From contig CADARP010000015.1 in NCBI GenBank assembly GCA_902790325.1, forward strand, positions 28,841 to 92,840: a DNA stretch of 64,000 bases, read 5' to 3'. Of this stretch, positions 8,707-17,136 are shown in pieces. Each line of letters begins with the position of its first letter. Position 1 is the stretch's first letter. The translations under genes and the position numbers were made by a program. This DNA is from Oscillospiraceae bacterium. GTDB taxonomy: Bacteria; Bacillota; Clostridia; Oscillospirales; Acutalibacteraceae. The notes beneath the pieces were generated by a model. That model was given only the letters and a program-made list of their open reading frames with translations. It ran no database searches and had not been told where the DNA came from.

Positions 8707-8870
8707 AGGTTCATCACGGAAATCCGTGCAAAAGAAGGATAGGCAGCTTAACCTGAAGGCTCCCCCTGGGGGAAGCTGTCACGCGTCAGCGTGACTGATG
8801 AGGGAAAAGCTCGCCTGAAGATGTCATCAACAACCGAAATCATACGGTAAGGTTTTCCCTCACTTGGGTT
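8707..8870. repeat. Dispersed repeat element, copy 1 (MITE/REP-like)
   Basis: In this 402-base gap between two minus-strand genes, two segments recur at the far end of the window. The 15-mer at 8707-8721 is identical to 63767-63781, and the 27-mer at 8756-8782 matches 63974-64000 at 26 of 27 positions. The second begins AAGGCTCCCCC and contains the small palindrome CCCCTGGGG. Downstream, GATGAGGGAAAAGC and GGTTTTCCCTCACT face each other as an imperfect inverted repeat (about 8799-8866). There is no ORF. Similar palindromic elements are common in gut Clostridia; I infer a small non-autonomous mobile or REP-type element. Confidence 0.6.
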
Positions 8871-8908
8871 ATTCTTTTTTATCGTTCTGCACGGAAAACC
8901 GTGAAGAG

Positions 8909-8953
8909 AGAAAAAAAGGCCGCCGCAGACGGTTCGTTCCGTTTGCGGCGGCC
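8909..8953 (-). terminator. Intrinsic terminator of the fucO-like gene
   Basis: A long stem GGCCGCCGCAGACGG/CGTTTGCGGCGGCC (about 8918-8932 and 8940-8953) is followed on the minus strand by a run of Ts (8911-8917). It sits 12 bases after the stop of the dehydrogenase gene. Confidence 0.9.
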
Positions 8954-8965
8954 TCGGTTATTCTG

Positions 8966-10114
8966 TTACATCAGCTTGCGATACAGCGCCGCGATCTCCT
9001 CGACGCTCGTATCTCTCGGATTGCCGGGACGGCAGGCGTCGGCATAGGCCGACTCGGACAGGAACTGCACGTCCTCGTCCTTGGCGATCGCCTTGAGGTC
9101 GGCGGGGATGCCCACGTCGAGGCTGAGCTGCTTGACCGCATCGCAGGCCGCTTTGCGGTACTCGTCCTGCGTCATGTCGTCCACGCCCGCGACGCCCATC
9201 GCGCGCGCGATCTCGCGGTACTTCTCACCCGTGCAGGGCGCGTTGTATTCCATCACAGTCGGCAGCAGGATCGCGTTCGCGACGCCGTGCGGCGTGTCAT
9301 AGACCGCGCCGAGCGCGTGCGCCATGCTGTGCACGATGCCCAGGCCGACGTTCGAGAAGCCCATGCCCGCGACGTACTGCGCCAGCGCCATACCCTCGCG
9401 TCCTTCGGGCGTGTTTTCGACCGCGCCGCGCAGATGCTGCGCGATCAGGCGGATCGCTTCGAGATGGAACATGTCGGTCATCTGCCACGCGGCCTTGGTG
9501 ATATAGCCCTCGATCGCGTGCGTGAGCGCGTCCATACCGGTCGATGCGGTCAGACCCTTGGGCATGGAAGCCATCATGTCGGGGTCGATGACGGCGACTT
9601 CGGGGATGTCGTTCGTGTCGACGCAGACGAACTTGCGCTTCTTCTCCACGTCGGTGATGACGTAGTTGATCGTGACCTCCGCGGCGGTGCCTGCCGTGGT
9701 CGGGACAGCGACCGTGAAGACGGCGTGCTTCTCGGTCGGCGCGACGCCTTCGAGACTGCGCACGTCGGCAAACGACGGATTCTCCGCGATGATGCCGATC
9801 GCTTTCGCGGTGTCCATCGAGGAACCGCCGCCGATGGCGACGATGCCGTTCGCGCCGCTCGCTTTGAACGCCGCGACGCCCGACTGGACGTTTTCGATCG
9901 AGGGATTCGGTTTGATTTCGGAGAACAGCTCAAAAGGAATGCCCGCGGCATCCAGAAGATCGGTCACCTTGGCGGAAACGCCGAATTTGACGAGATCCGG
10001 GTCGGAGCAGACGAACGCCTTGGTCACGCCGTGCGCCTTGAGAACGCCGGGGATCTCGGCGATCGCGCCTTTGCCGTGGTAGGAAACAGTGTTGAGAACG
10101 ATACGGTTTGCCAT
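8966..10114 (-). CDS. fucO: Lactaldehyde reductase / iron-containing alcohol dehydrogenase (FucO type)
   Basis: This 382-residue group III (iron-dependent) alcohol dehydrogenase closely resembles FucO, which reduces lactaldehyde to 1,2-propanediol with NADH at the end of fucose and rhamnose breakdown. Visible blocks are the GGGSSMDTAKAIGI NAD site (about 97-110), PTTAGTAAEVTINYVITD (about 140-157) and the iron-ligand regions TGMDALTHAIEGY and HSMAHALGA...PHGVANA. The start ATG has GGAGG 7 bases upstream. A fucose/arabinose-isomerase-like gene (50.5 kb) and a rhamnosidase (59.9 kb) occur elsewhere in the window and fit deoxy-sugar use, but they are not linked to this gene. FucO is distinguished from other Fe-ADHs only by sequence resemblance. 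Confidence 0.88.
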   Translation of the reverse strand: MANRIVLNTVSYHGKGAIAEIPGVLKAHGVTKAFVCSDPDLVKFGVSAKVTDLLDAAGIPFELFSEIKPNPSIENVQSGVAAFKASGANGIVAIGGGSSMDTAKAIGIIAENPSFADVRSLEGVAPTEKHAVFTVAVPTTAGTAAEVTINYVITDVEKKRKFVCVDTNDIPEVAVIDPDMMASMPKGLTASTGMDALTHAIEGYITKAAWQMTDMFHLEAIRLIAQHLRGAVENTPEGREGMALAQYVAGMGFSNVGLGIVHSMAHALGAVYDTPHGVANAILLPTVMEYNAPCTGEKYREIARAMGVAGVDDMTQDEYRKAACDAVKQLSLDVGIPADLKAIAKDEDVQFLSESAYADACRPGNPRDTSVEEIAALYRKLM

Positions 10115-10147
10115 GAAAAAACCTCCAAATATAATTATTATAGTATT

Positions 10148-10636
10148 TTATGATTCGTTGACCAGTTTGCCGCTGACGTGATCGGGGACGAGCTCGAGAC
10201 ACAGCGCGCGGCTTCCGTCCTTGCGGATCTCCGCTTCCACGTCGTCGGGATTCGGATAGTATTTCCGTCCCAGACAGCGCAGGATCTCCTCCCGGCGCGC
10301 CGCGTCCTCCACGACGCGGATGCGGCCGAAAACGATCACGCTGCGGATATTCAGCGCCCATTCGCCGTCGCGCCGGAAGCCCTCGTCCATGACGCAGAAC
10401 GAGACCTTGTCACACCGGCGGATCGCGTCGAGCTTGTGTCCCTGCCGGGCACAGTGGAACCAGAGATTGCCGCTTTGCGCATCATAGAAAAAGTCCAGCG
10501 GCAGCGCATAGGGGTAACCGCCGTCACCCGCCACGGCCAGCACGCCGCGCGGCTGCGAGGACAGCACCTGTGCGCATTGTTCGGTCGTCAGCTGCTGACG
10601 GAAACGGCGCATGGCGCGAAAACCATTCTGTTCCAT
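10148..10636 (-). CDS. Pyridoxamine-5'-phosphate-oxidase-fold flavin-binding protein (NimA-like)
   Basis: This 162-residue split-barrel protein is of the PPOX/flavin-nucleotide-binding family, which includes nitroimidazole-resistance Nim proteins. The core shows RGVLAVAGDGGYPYALPLDFFYD, a WFHCARQGHKLDAI segment with the characteristic HxxGxK-like FMN contact, and NIRSVIVFGRIRVVED. The start ATG overlaps the stop of the preceding oxidoreductase as TGATG, implying translational coupling and a shared operon. It probably binds FMN and reduces a small molecule. Nim-type activity is only one option and no substrate can be assigned. Confidence 0.82.
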   Translation of the reverse strand: MEQNGFRAMRRFRQQLTTEQCAQVLSSQPRGVLAVAGDGGYPYALPLDFFYDAQSGNLWFHCARQGHKLDAIRRCDKVSFCVMDEGFRRDGEWALNIRSVIVFGRIRVVEDAARREEILRCLGRKYYPNPDDVEAEIRKDGSRALCLELVPDHVSGKLVNES

Positions 10637-12693
10637 CAGATCTTCATCGCCACTTCATACGCGCGCCAGATGACGGAGCGCAGGTTGCCGATCGCCATGC
10701 AGTCGCCGACGAGGTAGACGTTCTTTCCCTTGGGCGCGAGCGGTGCGGGAATGTAGCCCGCGCAGCTGATGACGCTGTCGCACGCGACGTCGAAGTCCCT
10801 GCCGTCCTTGCCGGTACAGACGATCGAGCCGTCCTTGACCTCTTTGAGCGTCGTCTCGAGATAGACCGGGACCTCATGCAGCGCGAACCATTCGCGCAGA
10901 TACGAGGAGTTCGCCAGACACACGCCCTTCTGGCTGATCAGGTCGTCCTTCATCTCGACGATGATCGGCTTCTTGCCCTGCAGCGCCAGTTCGTACGCGA
11001 TCTCGCTGCCCGTCAGACCGCCGCCGATCACGGCGACCGTCTCGCCCACGGGCGTTCCGTTCAGATAGTCGCAGCCTTCGATCATCTTTTCGTAGCCGGG
11101 CACGCGGCGCAGCAGACGCGGCGTGGAACCGGTGGCGATGATGACGGGCGCGCCGCCGAACGCGGAAATGTCCTTCACTTCGTCGTTGAGATGCACCTCG
11201 ACGCCCATTTTGTCCATCTGACGCCGGTACCATGCCAGCAGGTCGCGCAGCTTGCCCTTGTAGGATTCGGCGCTGGCGGGAATGAACGTGCCGCCGAGCA
11301 CGCCGCTCTTTTCATGGATGACCGGGTTGTGGCCGCGCAGCTTGAGCACGCGCGCGGCTTCCATGCCGCCGATGCCGCCGCCGACGATATGCACCGTCTT
11401 GGGCGAGGACGTCTTCTTGATGTAATGCTTGTTCCACTGCATGGTCTCGGCGTTGACGGCGCAGCGGGACATGCCCAGACTGTCGGAAAGGCTCTGGTCG
11501 TTCGGCACGCCCTTGTAGTGGCACATGTTGAAGCAGCCGTTGTGGCACAGGATGCACGGACGGATGTCGTCCTTCTGGTCGTTGATGAGCTTGGTGATCC
11601 ACGCCTGATCCGCCAGGAACTGCCGCGCAAAGCCCGCGCCGTCCAGATCGCCGCGCGCGATGGATTCCGCCGCCGTTTCCGGATCGAGACGGCCGGCGCA
11701 GATGACCGGGATGTCGACGAACTTTTTGATGTGTTCCACGTCGGCAAGGTTGCAGTTTTCAGGCATGTAGATGGGCGGATGCGCCCAGTACCACGCGTCA
11801 TACGTGCCGTTGTCGCAGTTGAGCGCGTCGTAGCCGGCGTCCTGCAGATACTTGGCGGCCTTCTCGGACTCTTCCATGTCGCGGCCGACCTCGACGTATT
11901 CCTCGCCGGGCAGCGCGCCCTCGCGCATGCCCTTCGTCTTGGAAAGGACGCTGTAACGCAGAGAGACGGGGAAGTCCTTGCCGCACGCCTGCTTGATCGC
12001 CTGGACGATCTCGACCGCGAAACGGTAGCGGTTCTCAAAAGAGCCGCCGTATTCGTCGGTGCGCTTGTTGACGTATTTGAACGTGAACTGATCCAGCAGA
12101 TAACCCTCGTGCACCGCGTGGACCTCCACGCCGTCGACGCCCGCGTCCTGCAGGAGCTTGGCGCTCTTGGCAAACGAGTCGACGAGTTCGCGGATCTCCG
12201 CTTTGGTCATTTCGCGGGACGGGAGCTTATCCGACCAGCGGTTGGGCGCGGGGCTCGCGCTGGCGGTGATCTTGTCGAGATCCATGAACGGTTTGCTGAC
12301 GACGCGCAGCACGGGATTGTTGTAGAGCATTTCCATCATCGAGCTGACGGTAAAGGAGCGGCCGAAGCCCGCCGTCAACTGCACAAACAGCTTCGCGCCG
12401 GTCTTGTGGAATTCGGGCATCCATGCCTTGAGGTCGTCGAACATTTTCTTGTTCTTGTGCAGCCACTGGCCGCGCATGGGATTGTAGACCGGCTGGCAGC
12501 CCGGCAGCAGCAGACCGACGTTGTTCTTGGCGACTTCCATGATGAAGCGCGCGCCGACCTTGTCGAAGTGATTGTGAACTTCCATCCAGCCGAACAGATC
12601 GGTGCCGCCCATACTGGTCAGCACGATGCGGTTTTTGATCTCGCAGCCGCCGATTTTCCACGGGGTAAACAGGGGCGCTAATTTCTGATCCAT
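10636..12693 (-). CDS. Old-yellow-enzyme-family NADH:flavin oxidoreductase / 2-enoate reductase-like flavoprotein
   Basis: The 685-residue protein has the two-part plan of 2,4-dienoyl-CoA reductase, BaiCD/BaiH and FldZ. An N-terminal FMN TIM barrel (about 1-370) includes DGVEVHAVHEGYLLDQF. An Fe-S cluster motif CILCHNGCFNMCHY follows at about 390-403. A C-terminal FAD/NAD(P) module has GGGIGGMEAARVLKLRGH (about 455) and GGGLTGSEIAYELALQGK (about 570). It would transfer electrons from NADH to an alpha,beta-unsaturated acid or related acceptor. The ATG at 12693 has GAGGAG seven bases upstream; the longer frame to 12822 runs through the promoter. It is cotranscribed with the PPOX-fold protein. 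The acceptor is unknown. Confidence 0.88.
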   Translation of the reverse strand: MDQKLAPLFTPWKIGGCEIKNRIVLTSMGGTDLFGWMEVHNHFDKVGARFIMEVAKNNVGLLLPGCQPVYNPMRGQWLHKNKKMFDDLKAWMPEFHKTGAKLFVQLTAGFGRSFTVSSMMEMLYNNPVLRVVSKPFMDLDKITASASPAPNRWSDKLPSREMTKAEIRELVDSFAKSAKLLQDAGVDGVEVHAVHEGYLLDQFTFKYVNKRTDEYGGSFENRYRFAVEIVQAIKQACGKDFPVSLRYSVLSKTKGMREGALPGEEYVEVGRDMEESEKAAKYLQDAGYDALNCDNGTYDAWYWAHPPIYMPENCNLADVEHIKKFVDIPVICAGRLDPETAAESIARGDLDGAGFARQFLADQAWITKLINDQKDDIRPCILCHNGCFNMCHYKGVPNDQSLSDSLGMSRCAVNAETMQWNKHYIKKTSSPKTVHIVGGGIGGMEAARVLKLRGHNPVIHEKSGVLGGTFIPASAESYKGKLRDLLAWYRRQMDKMGVEVHLNDEVKDISAFGGAPVIIATGSTPRLLRRVPGYEKMIEGCDYLNGTPVGETVAVIGGGLTGSEIAYELALQGKKPIIVEMKDDLISQKGVCLANSSYLREWFALHEVPVYLETTLKEVKDGSIVCTGKDGRDFDVACDSVISCAGYIPAPLAPKGKNVYLVGDCMAIGNLRSVIWRAYEVAMKI

Positions 12694-12740
12694 GTTCATT
12701 CTCCTCACATAGTATTCAGGGAATAAAAGCCTACGGTTAT

Positions 12741-12768
12741 ATTGTATCGTGTTTTCCGGATTTGTCAA
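12741..12768 (-). promoter_or_regulatory. Sigma-A promoter of the flavoprotein operon
   Basis: Minus strand: perfect -35 TTGACA (12763-12768), 16-base spacer, -10 TACAAT (12741-12746). Confidence 0.8.
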
Positions 12769-12778
12769 TGATATCGCG

Positions 12779-12814
12779 CAAAAAAACGCCCGCATCCTTT
12801 TGGGATACGGGCGT
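12779..12814 (-). terminator. Intrinsic terminator of the parvulin gene
   Basis: Stem ACGCCCGCATCC/GGATACGGGCGT (12786-12797, 12803-12814) with a TTTTTT tail on the minus strand (12779-12785). It is immediately followed by the promoter of the next operon. Confidence 0.88.
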
Positions 12815-12829
12815 GTCTGCATTCGATCA

Positions 12830-14713
12830 TTAGCTGGCGGAGGACTGTGCGTTGATGGACTGGACGGTCGCGTTGATGAGCTTGTATGCGCGCGCGTAGC
12901 CCTTGTCCATGCCGGCGGCGTTTCTGTTGACCTTGACGGAATCCTTCTTCAGTTCCGCTTCGAGCCAGCTGGAGTAATCGTCCTGCGTGTGCGTGGTGCG
13001 CAGAGTATTGCGGTACGCAAAGTTCTTGTTGCCCACGTAGTACATGACATGGAAGCCGTATTCGCTCTCGACGATCTCGACGTCGCCTTCCTTGCGGCTG
13101 TCGTCAAAGATCCATTTGTCGAACGCATCGACCATCTGGCCGGGCGTGACGTTTTCGTACAGACCGCCGTTCTCCTTGGAACCGGTATCCTCGGTCTGGG
13201 CGGTTGCGAGCTCGCCGAACGCCTCTTCGGTCTTGTCCTTTTCATCGCGCGCGTTCCAGTCGGCGAGGAGCTTCTCGGCCTGTTCTTTCTTGGCGGCGAT
13301 CTCTTCGTCGGGCAGCTTCTCCTGCGTTTCGGTGTCGATCGTCATGAACAGAATGTGGCGCACGTCCACGGTCGGCTGCGGATGGGCGGGATTGACGATA
13401 TACATGGCATATGCCTTGCCGTTGGCGTCGGCAAACGCCTTCTTGTCGCCCGCCTTGCGCGATGCGTCGTATGCCCACTTCGCGGCGTCTTCGGAGATGC
13501 TGGTGAGCTGATTCTTCGCGGTGCCGTACGCCTTGGTCGTGGAGTCGTGGTCATGCTCATGCGTGTCTTCGGCCTCGGCGGTTTCCGCGGCGTCCGCCGT
13601 TTCCTCCGCTGCCGTGTCGTCCGCGGCTTCGGCGTCTTCCGCTGCCCTGTCGTCCGCCGCTTCGGCGGTCGCGTCGTCGGCTTCCTCTGCGGCCTGCGCC
13701 GTTTCGTCCGCGGCTGCGGAAGTGTCTTCCGTCTCCTCATCCGCGTGGATATAGACTTCCGCTTCCTTCGTGAAGGACGCCTCGTCCGTGACCTTCGCGA
13801 GCAGAGCCTCCGCCTTTTCCATCGCCTTGGCGTTCTCCGCATCCTGGCGCTTCTGCAGCGCTTCCGCGCTCTCGCCTTCCTTCGCTTCGAGCGTTTCGGG
13901 CTCAAACGTATACATACGGAAGTCGATCACGTCGTACTCGGTCGTATCCTTCTTGTACTCCGCGTCGAGCGCTTCGTCGGTGTACTTGTCCTCGAATTCC
14001 TTCTGCTTGTCCTCGCTGAAGCGCTGGACGACCATCTCTTTTTCCATGAGCTTGCGCATGAAGCTCTCGGTGACGCCCTCGCCGTAGTATGCCTTCAGGT
14101 AGGAATTCAGCGACATGGAGATCGAGTTGGCCTGCGTGGAATTCTTGCCGGCGGCGTTGTCGCGCATGGACTCGATCTGCTTGTCGATGTCGGCTTTTTC
14201 TTCATCGTTGATCTTGTAGCCCGCGGCGACCGCGTTGTCATACAGCGTGTAGAATTCCTGCATGTACTCCACGGTATCTTCCACAAGCTGATCGGACCAC
14301 TTGACGGGATTGCCGTCGTCGTCCGCGGTGGGGCTGTCCTGATCCTCGGGCGACTTCTTGTAGTCAAAGCCGTACATGTTGTAGCCGTACTGCTGCTCGG
14401 ACTGCTGCGCTCTGCTGGCGGTGTTCTGGTACTGCATGTAGTACATGTAGCCGTACTCCGCGACGCTGATCTTGTGACTGCCCACGGTGAACGCCGTCTG
14501 CGAACGCGCAAAGACGCCCGTTGACTTGAGCACAAAGAAGCACGCGCCGCACACGATCGCGGCGATCAGGACGATGCCGATGACGCGGCCGATGACACGA
14601 CCGGCATTCGGGTGTCTCTTGTTTCTCTTTGCGTTCTTTTTTGCGGCGTTGGATATGCGTTGCTTCCGCTCTTCGCGGTAGAGTTCCGCTTTGCTTTTTT
14701 CGGTTTTTGCCAC
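12830..14713 (-). CDS. Membrane-anchored parvulin-type peptidyl-prolyl isomerase (PrsA/SurA-like foldase)
   Basis: This 627-residue extracytoplasmic foldase has one N-terminal transmembrane anchor (VIGRVIGIVLIAAIVCGACFFVL, about 40-62). A SurA_N-like helical region follows (about 70-290). The rotamase domain is C-terminal, with VRHILF, ENGGLYENVTPGQMVDAFDKWIFD and EYGFHVMYYVG (about 455-575). Between them is an Ala/Glu/Asp low-complexity insert of about 60 residues that ends in a His/Asp cluster, EDTHEHDHDS. The GTG at 14713 is preferred because AAGGA is 8 bases upstream; the in-frame ATG at 14731 has no ribosome site. It probably helps fold exported proteins, of which this window encodes several large ones. 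Confidence 0.85.
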   Translation of the reverse strand: MAKTEKSKAELYREERKQRISNAAKKNAKRNKRHPNAGRVIGRVIGIVLIAAIVCGACFFVLKSTGVFARSQTAFTVGSHKISVAEYGYMYYMQYQNTASRAQQSEQQYGYNMYGFDYKKSPEDQDSPTADDDGNPVKWSDQLVEDTVEYMQEFYTLYDNAVAAGYKINDEEKADIDKQIESMRDNAAGKNSTQANSISMSLNSYLKAYYGEGVTESFMRKLMEKEMVVQRFSEDKQKEFEDKYTDEALDAEYKKDTTEYDVIDFRMYTFEPETLEAKEGESAEALQKRQDAENAKAMEKAEALLAKVTDEASFTKEAEVYIHADEETEDTSAAADETAQAAEEADDATAEAADDRAAEDAEAADDTAAEETADAAETAEAEDTHEHDHDSTTKAYGTAKNQLTSISEDAAKWAYDASRKAGDKKAFADANGKAYAMYIVNPAHPQPTVDVRHILFMTIDTETQEKLPDEEIAAKKEQAEKLLADWNARDEKDKTEEAFGELATAQTEDTGSKENGGLYENVTPGQMVDAFDKWIFDDSRKEGDVEIVESEYGFHVMYYVGNKNFAYRNTLRTTHTQDDYSSWLEAELKKDSVKVNRNAAGMDKGYARAYKLINATVQSINAQSSAS

Positions 14714-14768
14714 TTGAACCATCCTTTTCATGATTGATAAAACCGGATTAATCCAGCATAACGAACCT

Positions 14769-14797
14769 ATTTTATACTATTTTTGCGCAATGTGCAA
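14769..14797 (-). promoter_or_regulatory. Sigma-A promoter of the parvulin gene
   Basis: Minus strand: -35 TTGCAC (14792-14797), 17-base spacer, -10 TAAAAT (14769-14774). Confidence 0.65.
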
Positions 14798-14824
14798 GCC
14801 TATTTTCGGAAAAAACGAAAAATT

Positions 14825-15799
14825 TTACATTTGTTCCCACAGAGAACGATCCCGGAACGCCGTCTCGAACCAGACGTCCGGCAGCGCAAACGTCTGTTTG
14901 TCAAGGTATTGCAGCGCGCCGACGTCCTCGGTGAAGTCGAACGTGAGCTTGTACGAACACAAAAACTGCTTCTTGTAGCCGTAGCGCTTGTTCTGCGCGT
15001 TCGTGCCGTACTTGCCGTCGCCCAGAAGCGGGCAGCCGACCGACGCGAGATGCGCGCGGATCTGGTGCGTGCGCCCGGTCAGCAGCTCGACCTCCAGCAG
15101 AGACAGATCTCTGTAACTGTCGAGCACGCGGTATCGGGTGCGGATCTGCTTTGCGTCCGGCGCGCTCTTGCGCGAAACGAAGACCTTGTTTTTGGCCTCG
15201 TCCTTGCGCAGATACCCTTCCAGCGTATCGGCTTCCCGCGGCGGTCTGCCGTGGACGACGCACAGATACATCTTGTGCAGCTGCCGCGATTTGACGATCG
15301 CGTTGAGCGCGCGCAGCGCCTCGGCGTTCTTGGCGGCCATGACGATGCCGCACGTGTTGCGGTCGATGCGGTTGACCAGCGACGGCGTGAAGGACTGTTC
15401 GCTGTCGGGATCGTACTCGCCCTTTTCGTAAAGATACCGCTTGACGCGCGTGATGAGCGTGTCGACGTACTCCGTCTCGTCCGGATGTGACAGCAGGCCG
15501 ACCTTCTTGTTGAGAAGCAGCAGGTTCTCGTCCTCGTAGAGGATGTCGAGCGTTTTGGCCGCGCGCAGGAAATCATACTGCGGACGCGGCTTTTCAAAAA
15601 ACTCGTCGTTTATGTACAGCTCCAGCGTGTCGCCCGCCTGCAGCCGGTCGGAGATCTGCGCGCGCCTGCCGTTGCGCTTGATGCGCTTGAGACGGATATA
15701 TTTGTACAGCAGCGCCTGCGGGAGCGTCGGCAGGGATTTCGTCAGAAACTTGTCCAGCCGCTGTCCGGCGTCGTTGGGGCCGATGGTGAGCGTTTTCAC
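14825..15799 (-). CDS. RluC/RluD-family RNA pseudouridine synthase
   Basis: This 324-residue enzyme would isomerise uridine to pseudouridine in ribosomal RNA. An S4-like RNA-binding domain (about 12-70, with AGQRLDKFLTKSLPTLP) precedes the RluA-type catalytic domain. The catalytic motif reads NRIDRNTCG at about residue 141, where the Asp is the nucleophile (HRLDxxTSG in most relatives). LLTGRTHQIRAHLASVGCPLLGDGKYG is the other hallmark. It begins with GTG at 15799, overlapping the upstream stop as GTGA, with GAGG 8 bases before. It is the last gene of the overlapping operon that starts at 21274. The target uridines cannot be told from sequence. Confidence 0.88.
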   Translation of the reverse strand: MKTLTIGPNDAGQRLDKFLTKSLPTLPQALLYKYIRLKRIKRNGRRAQISDRLQAGDTLELYINDEFFEKPRPQYDFLRAAKTLDILYEDENLLLLNKKVGLLSHPDETEYVDTLITRVKRYLYEKGEYDPDSEQSFTPSLVNRIDRNTCGIVMAAKNAEALRALNAIVKSRQLHKMYLCVVHGRPPREADTLEGYLRKDEAKNKVFVSRKSAPDAKQIRTRYRVLDSYRDLSLLEVELLTGRTHQIRAHLASVGCPLLGDGKYGTNAQNKRYGYKKQFLCSYKLTFDFTEDVGALQYLDKQTFALPDVWFETAFRDRSLWEQM

Positions 15800-17130
15800 T
15801 TCTGCTTCCTCGAGAAAAACGCATTGTACGAGGCGACCCACTTGCGCACGTTCTGCGGCGACCACGCTTTGGGAAGCATGGCGCACAGCGCTGTCGCGGA
15901 GGCGATCTGTGAGGCGATGCGCAGGATCTTGGTCAGCAGGATCTTGTCGGTGCAGACCTTCTTCGCCCGCTCGACGAACTCCTTCACGGACAGCTTGAGC
16001 ATCGACTGCAGGTTCGTCGTGTTGGCGGTGATCGTGATCTCCTTCTCCGTCAGGATGCCGCGCTCAAACAGGAAATCCACTTCGGCGGGCTCCATCGTCA
16101 GACACGCGTTCTTCAGGCATGCCATCGCCGCATAGCCCGCGCCGAGCAGCTTGTAGTACCCGGTCTGGTACTTCCACAGCGACTCCGCCGTAAACGCGCA
16201 GTCCTTGTCGGCGACCACGGTCTCGGACAGGATGTGCGACGCCTTGAGCGCGTTTGCGATACCGGAACCGATCAACGGCACCGTCATGAATGCGCTGTCG
16301 CCGATGGCGGCATAGCCGTCCGCGACCAGCATGGACAGCGGCTGGCGCACGGGGATCTTGGCAAACTGACCGCCGCGCGCGACCGTCGTGCCGATGTGGG
16401 GATTGGTCTTGCGCAGATCGTCGAGGACCGCGGCGACTTCATCCGCGCCGAACGGCTCGAACCGGACGATCAGCACGTCCGCATAATCCGGCTCCGTGGC
16501 GACCCATGCGACTTCCTTTCTGCCCTGGTGCAGGATATACACTTCGTAATTGTGCGCAGGCTCGAAATCGCCGGTGCGCGCGTAGAACGCGCGGTACACA
16601 TAGGCGACGTTGTTCTCGCCGATCTCTTTTTCCACGCCGCAGACGTCCGGCAGCGCGGTGCGCAGCGGAGAATCCATGCCGCACGCGTCGATCACGAGAT
16701 CGGCGTAGATCTTTTCTTCGCCCGCATACACGCCGCAGACGCGGCTGCCCAGAAGCAGCGGCGCGGTGACGGCCGTTTCAAAGCGGAACTTGACGCCGCA
16801 GCGCTTGGCGTGGGCGATCAGATGCGCGTAGATGTCGCGCCGTTCCATCTTGATCTCCAGCTCGTCCTGCGGCACGCGCTGCGTGAGCATGACGCTCTGT
16901 GCGGGCGGGAAGAAGGTCATGTTCTCCTTGTAGGTATAAAGGCTCTTGGACGGATAGGGAACGCCGGCCGCGATCAGCGCGCCGGGCGCAAAAATATCCG
17001 TCCAGTCGTAACCGAGCGCGTCCTCCGCTTTCTGCTCCAGAAGCGTGACGTCAAACCCTTTACGCGCCAAATCCGCCGCAGCGGCAAGACCGCCGTGGCC
17101 TGCGCCGGCGACAAGGATCGTTTTACCCAT
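15796..17130 (-). CDS. FAD-dependent oxidoreductase (geranylgeranyl-reductase/PHBH-like)
   Basis: This 444-residue flavoprotein has an N-terminal Rossmann motif GAGHGGLAAAADLARKGFDVTLLEQK (about 8-33). An internal NAD(P)H/FAD region follows (DLVIDACGMDSPLR, about 145-158). The second FAD motif, GYAAIGDSAFMTVPLIGSGIANAL (about 273-296), is of the kind seen in geranylgeranyl reductases and p-hydroxybenzoate-hydroxylase-like enzymes. The C-terminal 130 residues are helical and unassigned. The start has AAAGGAT 8 bases upstream and lies 6 bases after the transporter gene, so they are cotranscribed. The substrate is unknown; a lipid or polyprenyl substrate would fit the family. Confidence 0.75.
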   Translation of the reverse strand: MGKTILVAGAGHGGLAAAADLARKGFDVTLLEQKAEDALGYDWTDIFAPGALIAAGVPYPSKSLYTYKENMTFFPPAQSVMLTQRVPQDELEIKMERRDIYAHLIAHAKRCGVKFRFETAVTAPLLLGSRVCGVYAGEEKIYADLVIDACGMDSPLRTALPDVCGVEKEIGENNVAYVYRAFYARTGDFEPAHNYEVYILHQGRKEVAWVATEPDYADVLIVRFEPFGADEVAAVLDDLRKTNPHIGTTVARGGQFAKIPVRQPLSMLVADGYAAIGDSAFMTVPLIGSGIANALKASHILSETVVADKDCAFTAESLWKYQTGYYKLLGAGYAAMACLKNACLTMEPAEVDFLFERGILTEKEITITANTTNLQSMLKLSVKEFVERAKKVCTDKILLTKILRIASQIASATALCAMLPKAWSPQNVRKWVASYNAFFSRKQK

Positions 17131-17136
17131 GAAAGA

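Noticed and set aside
10120..10150. TATAAT before fucO as a separate promoter
   Set aside because: The -10 is perfect but no acceptable -35 stands 16-18 bases upstream; fucO may be read through from the flavoprotein operon, so I left it uncalled.
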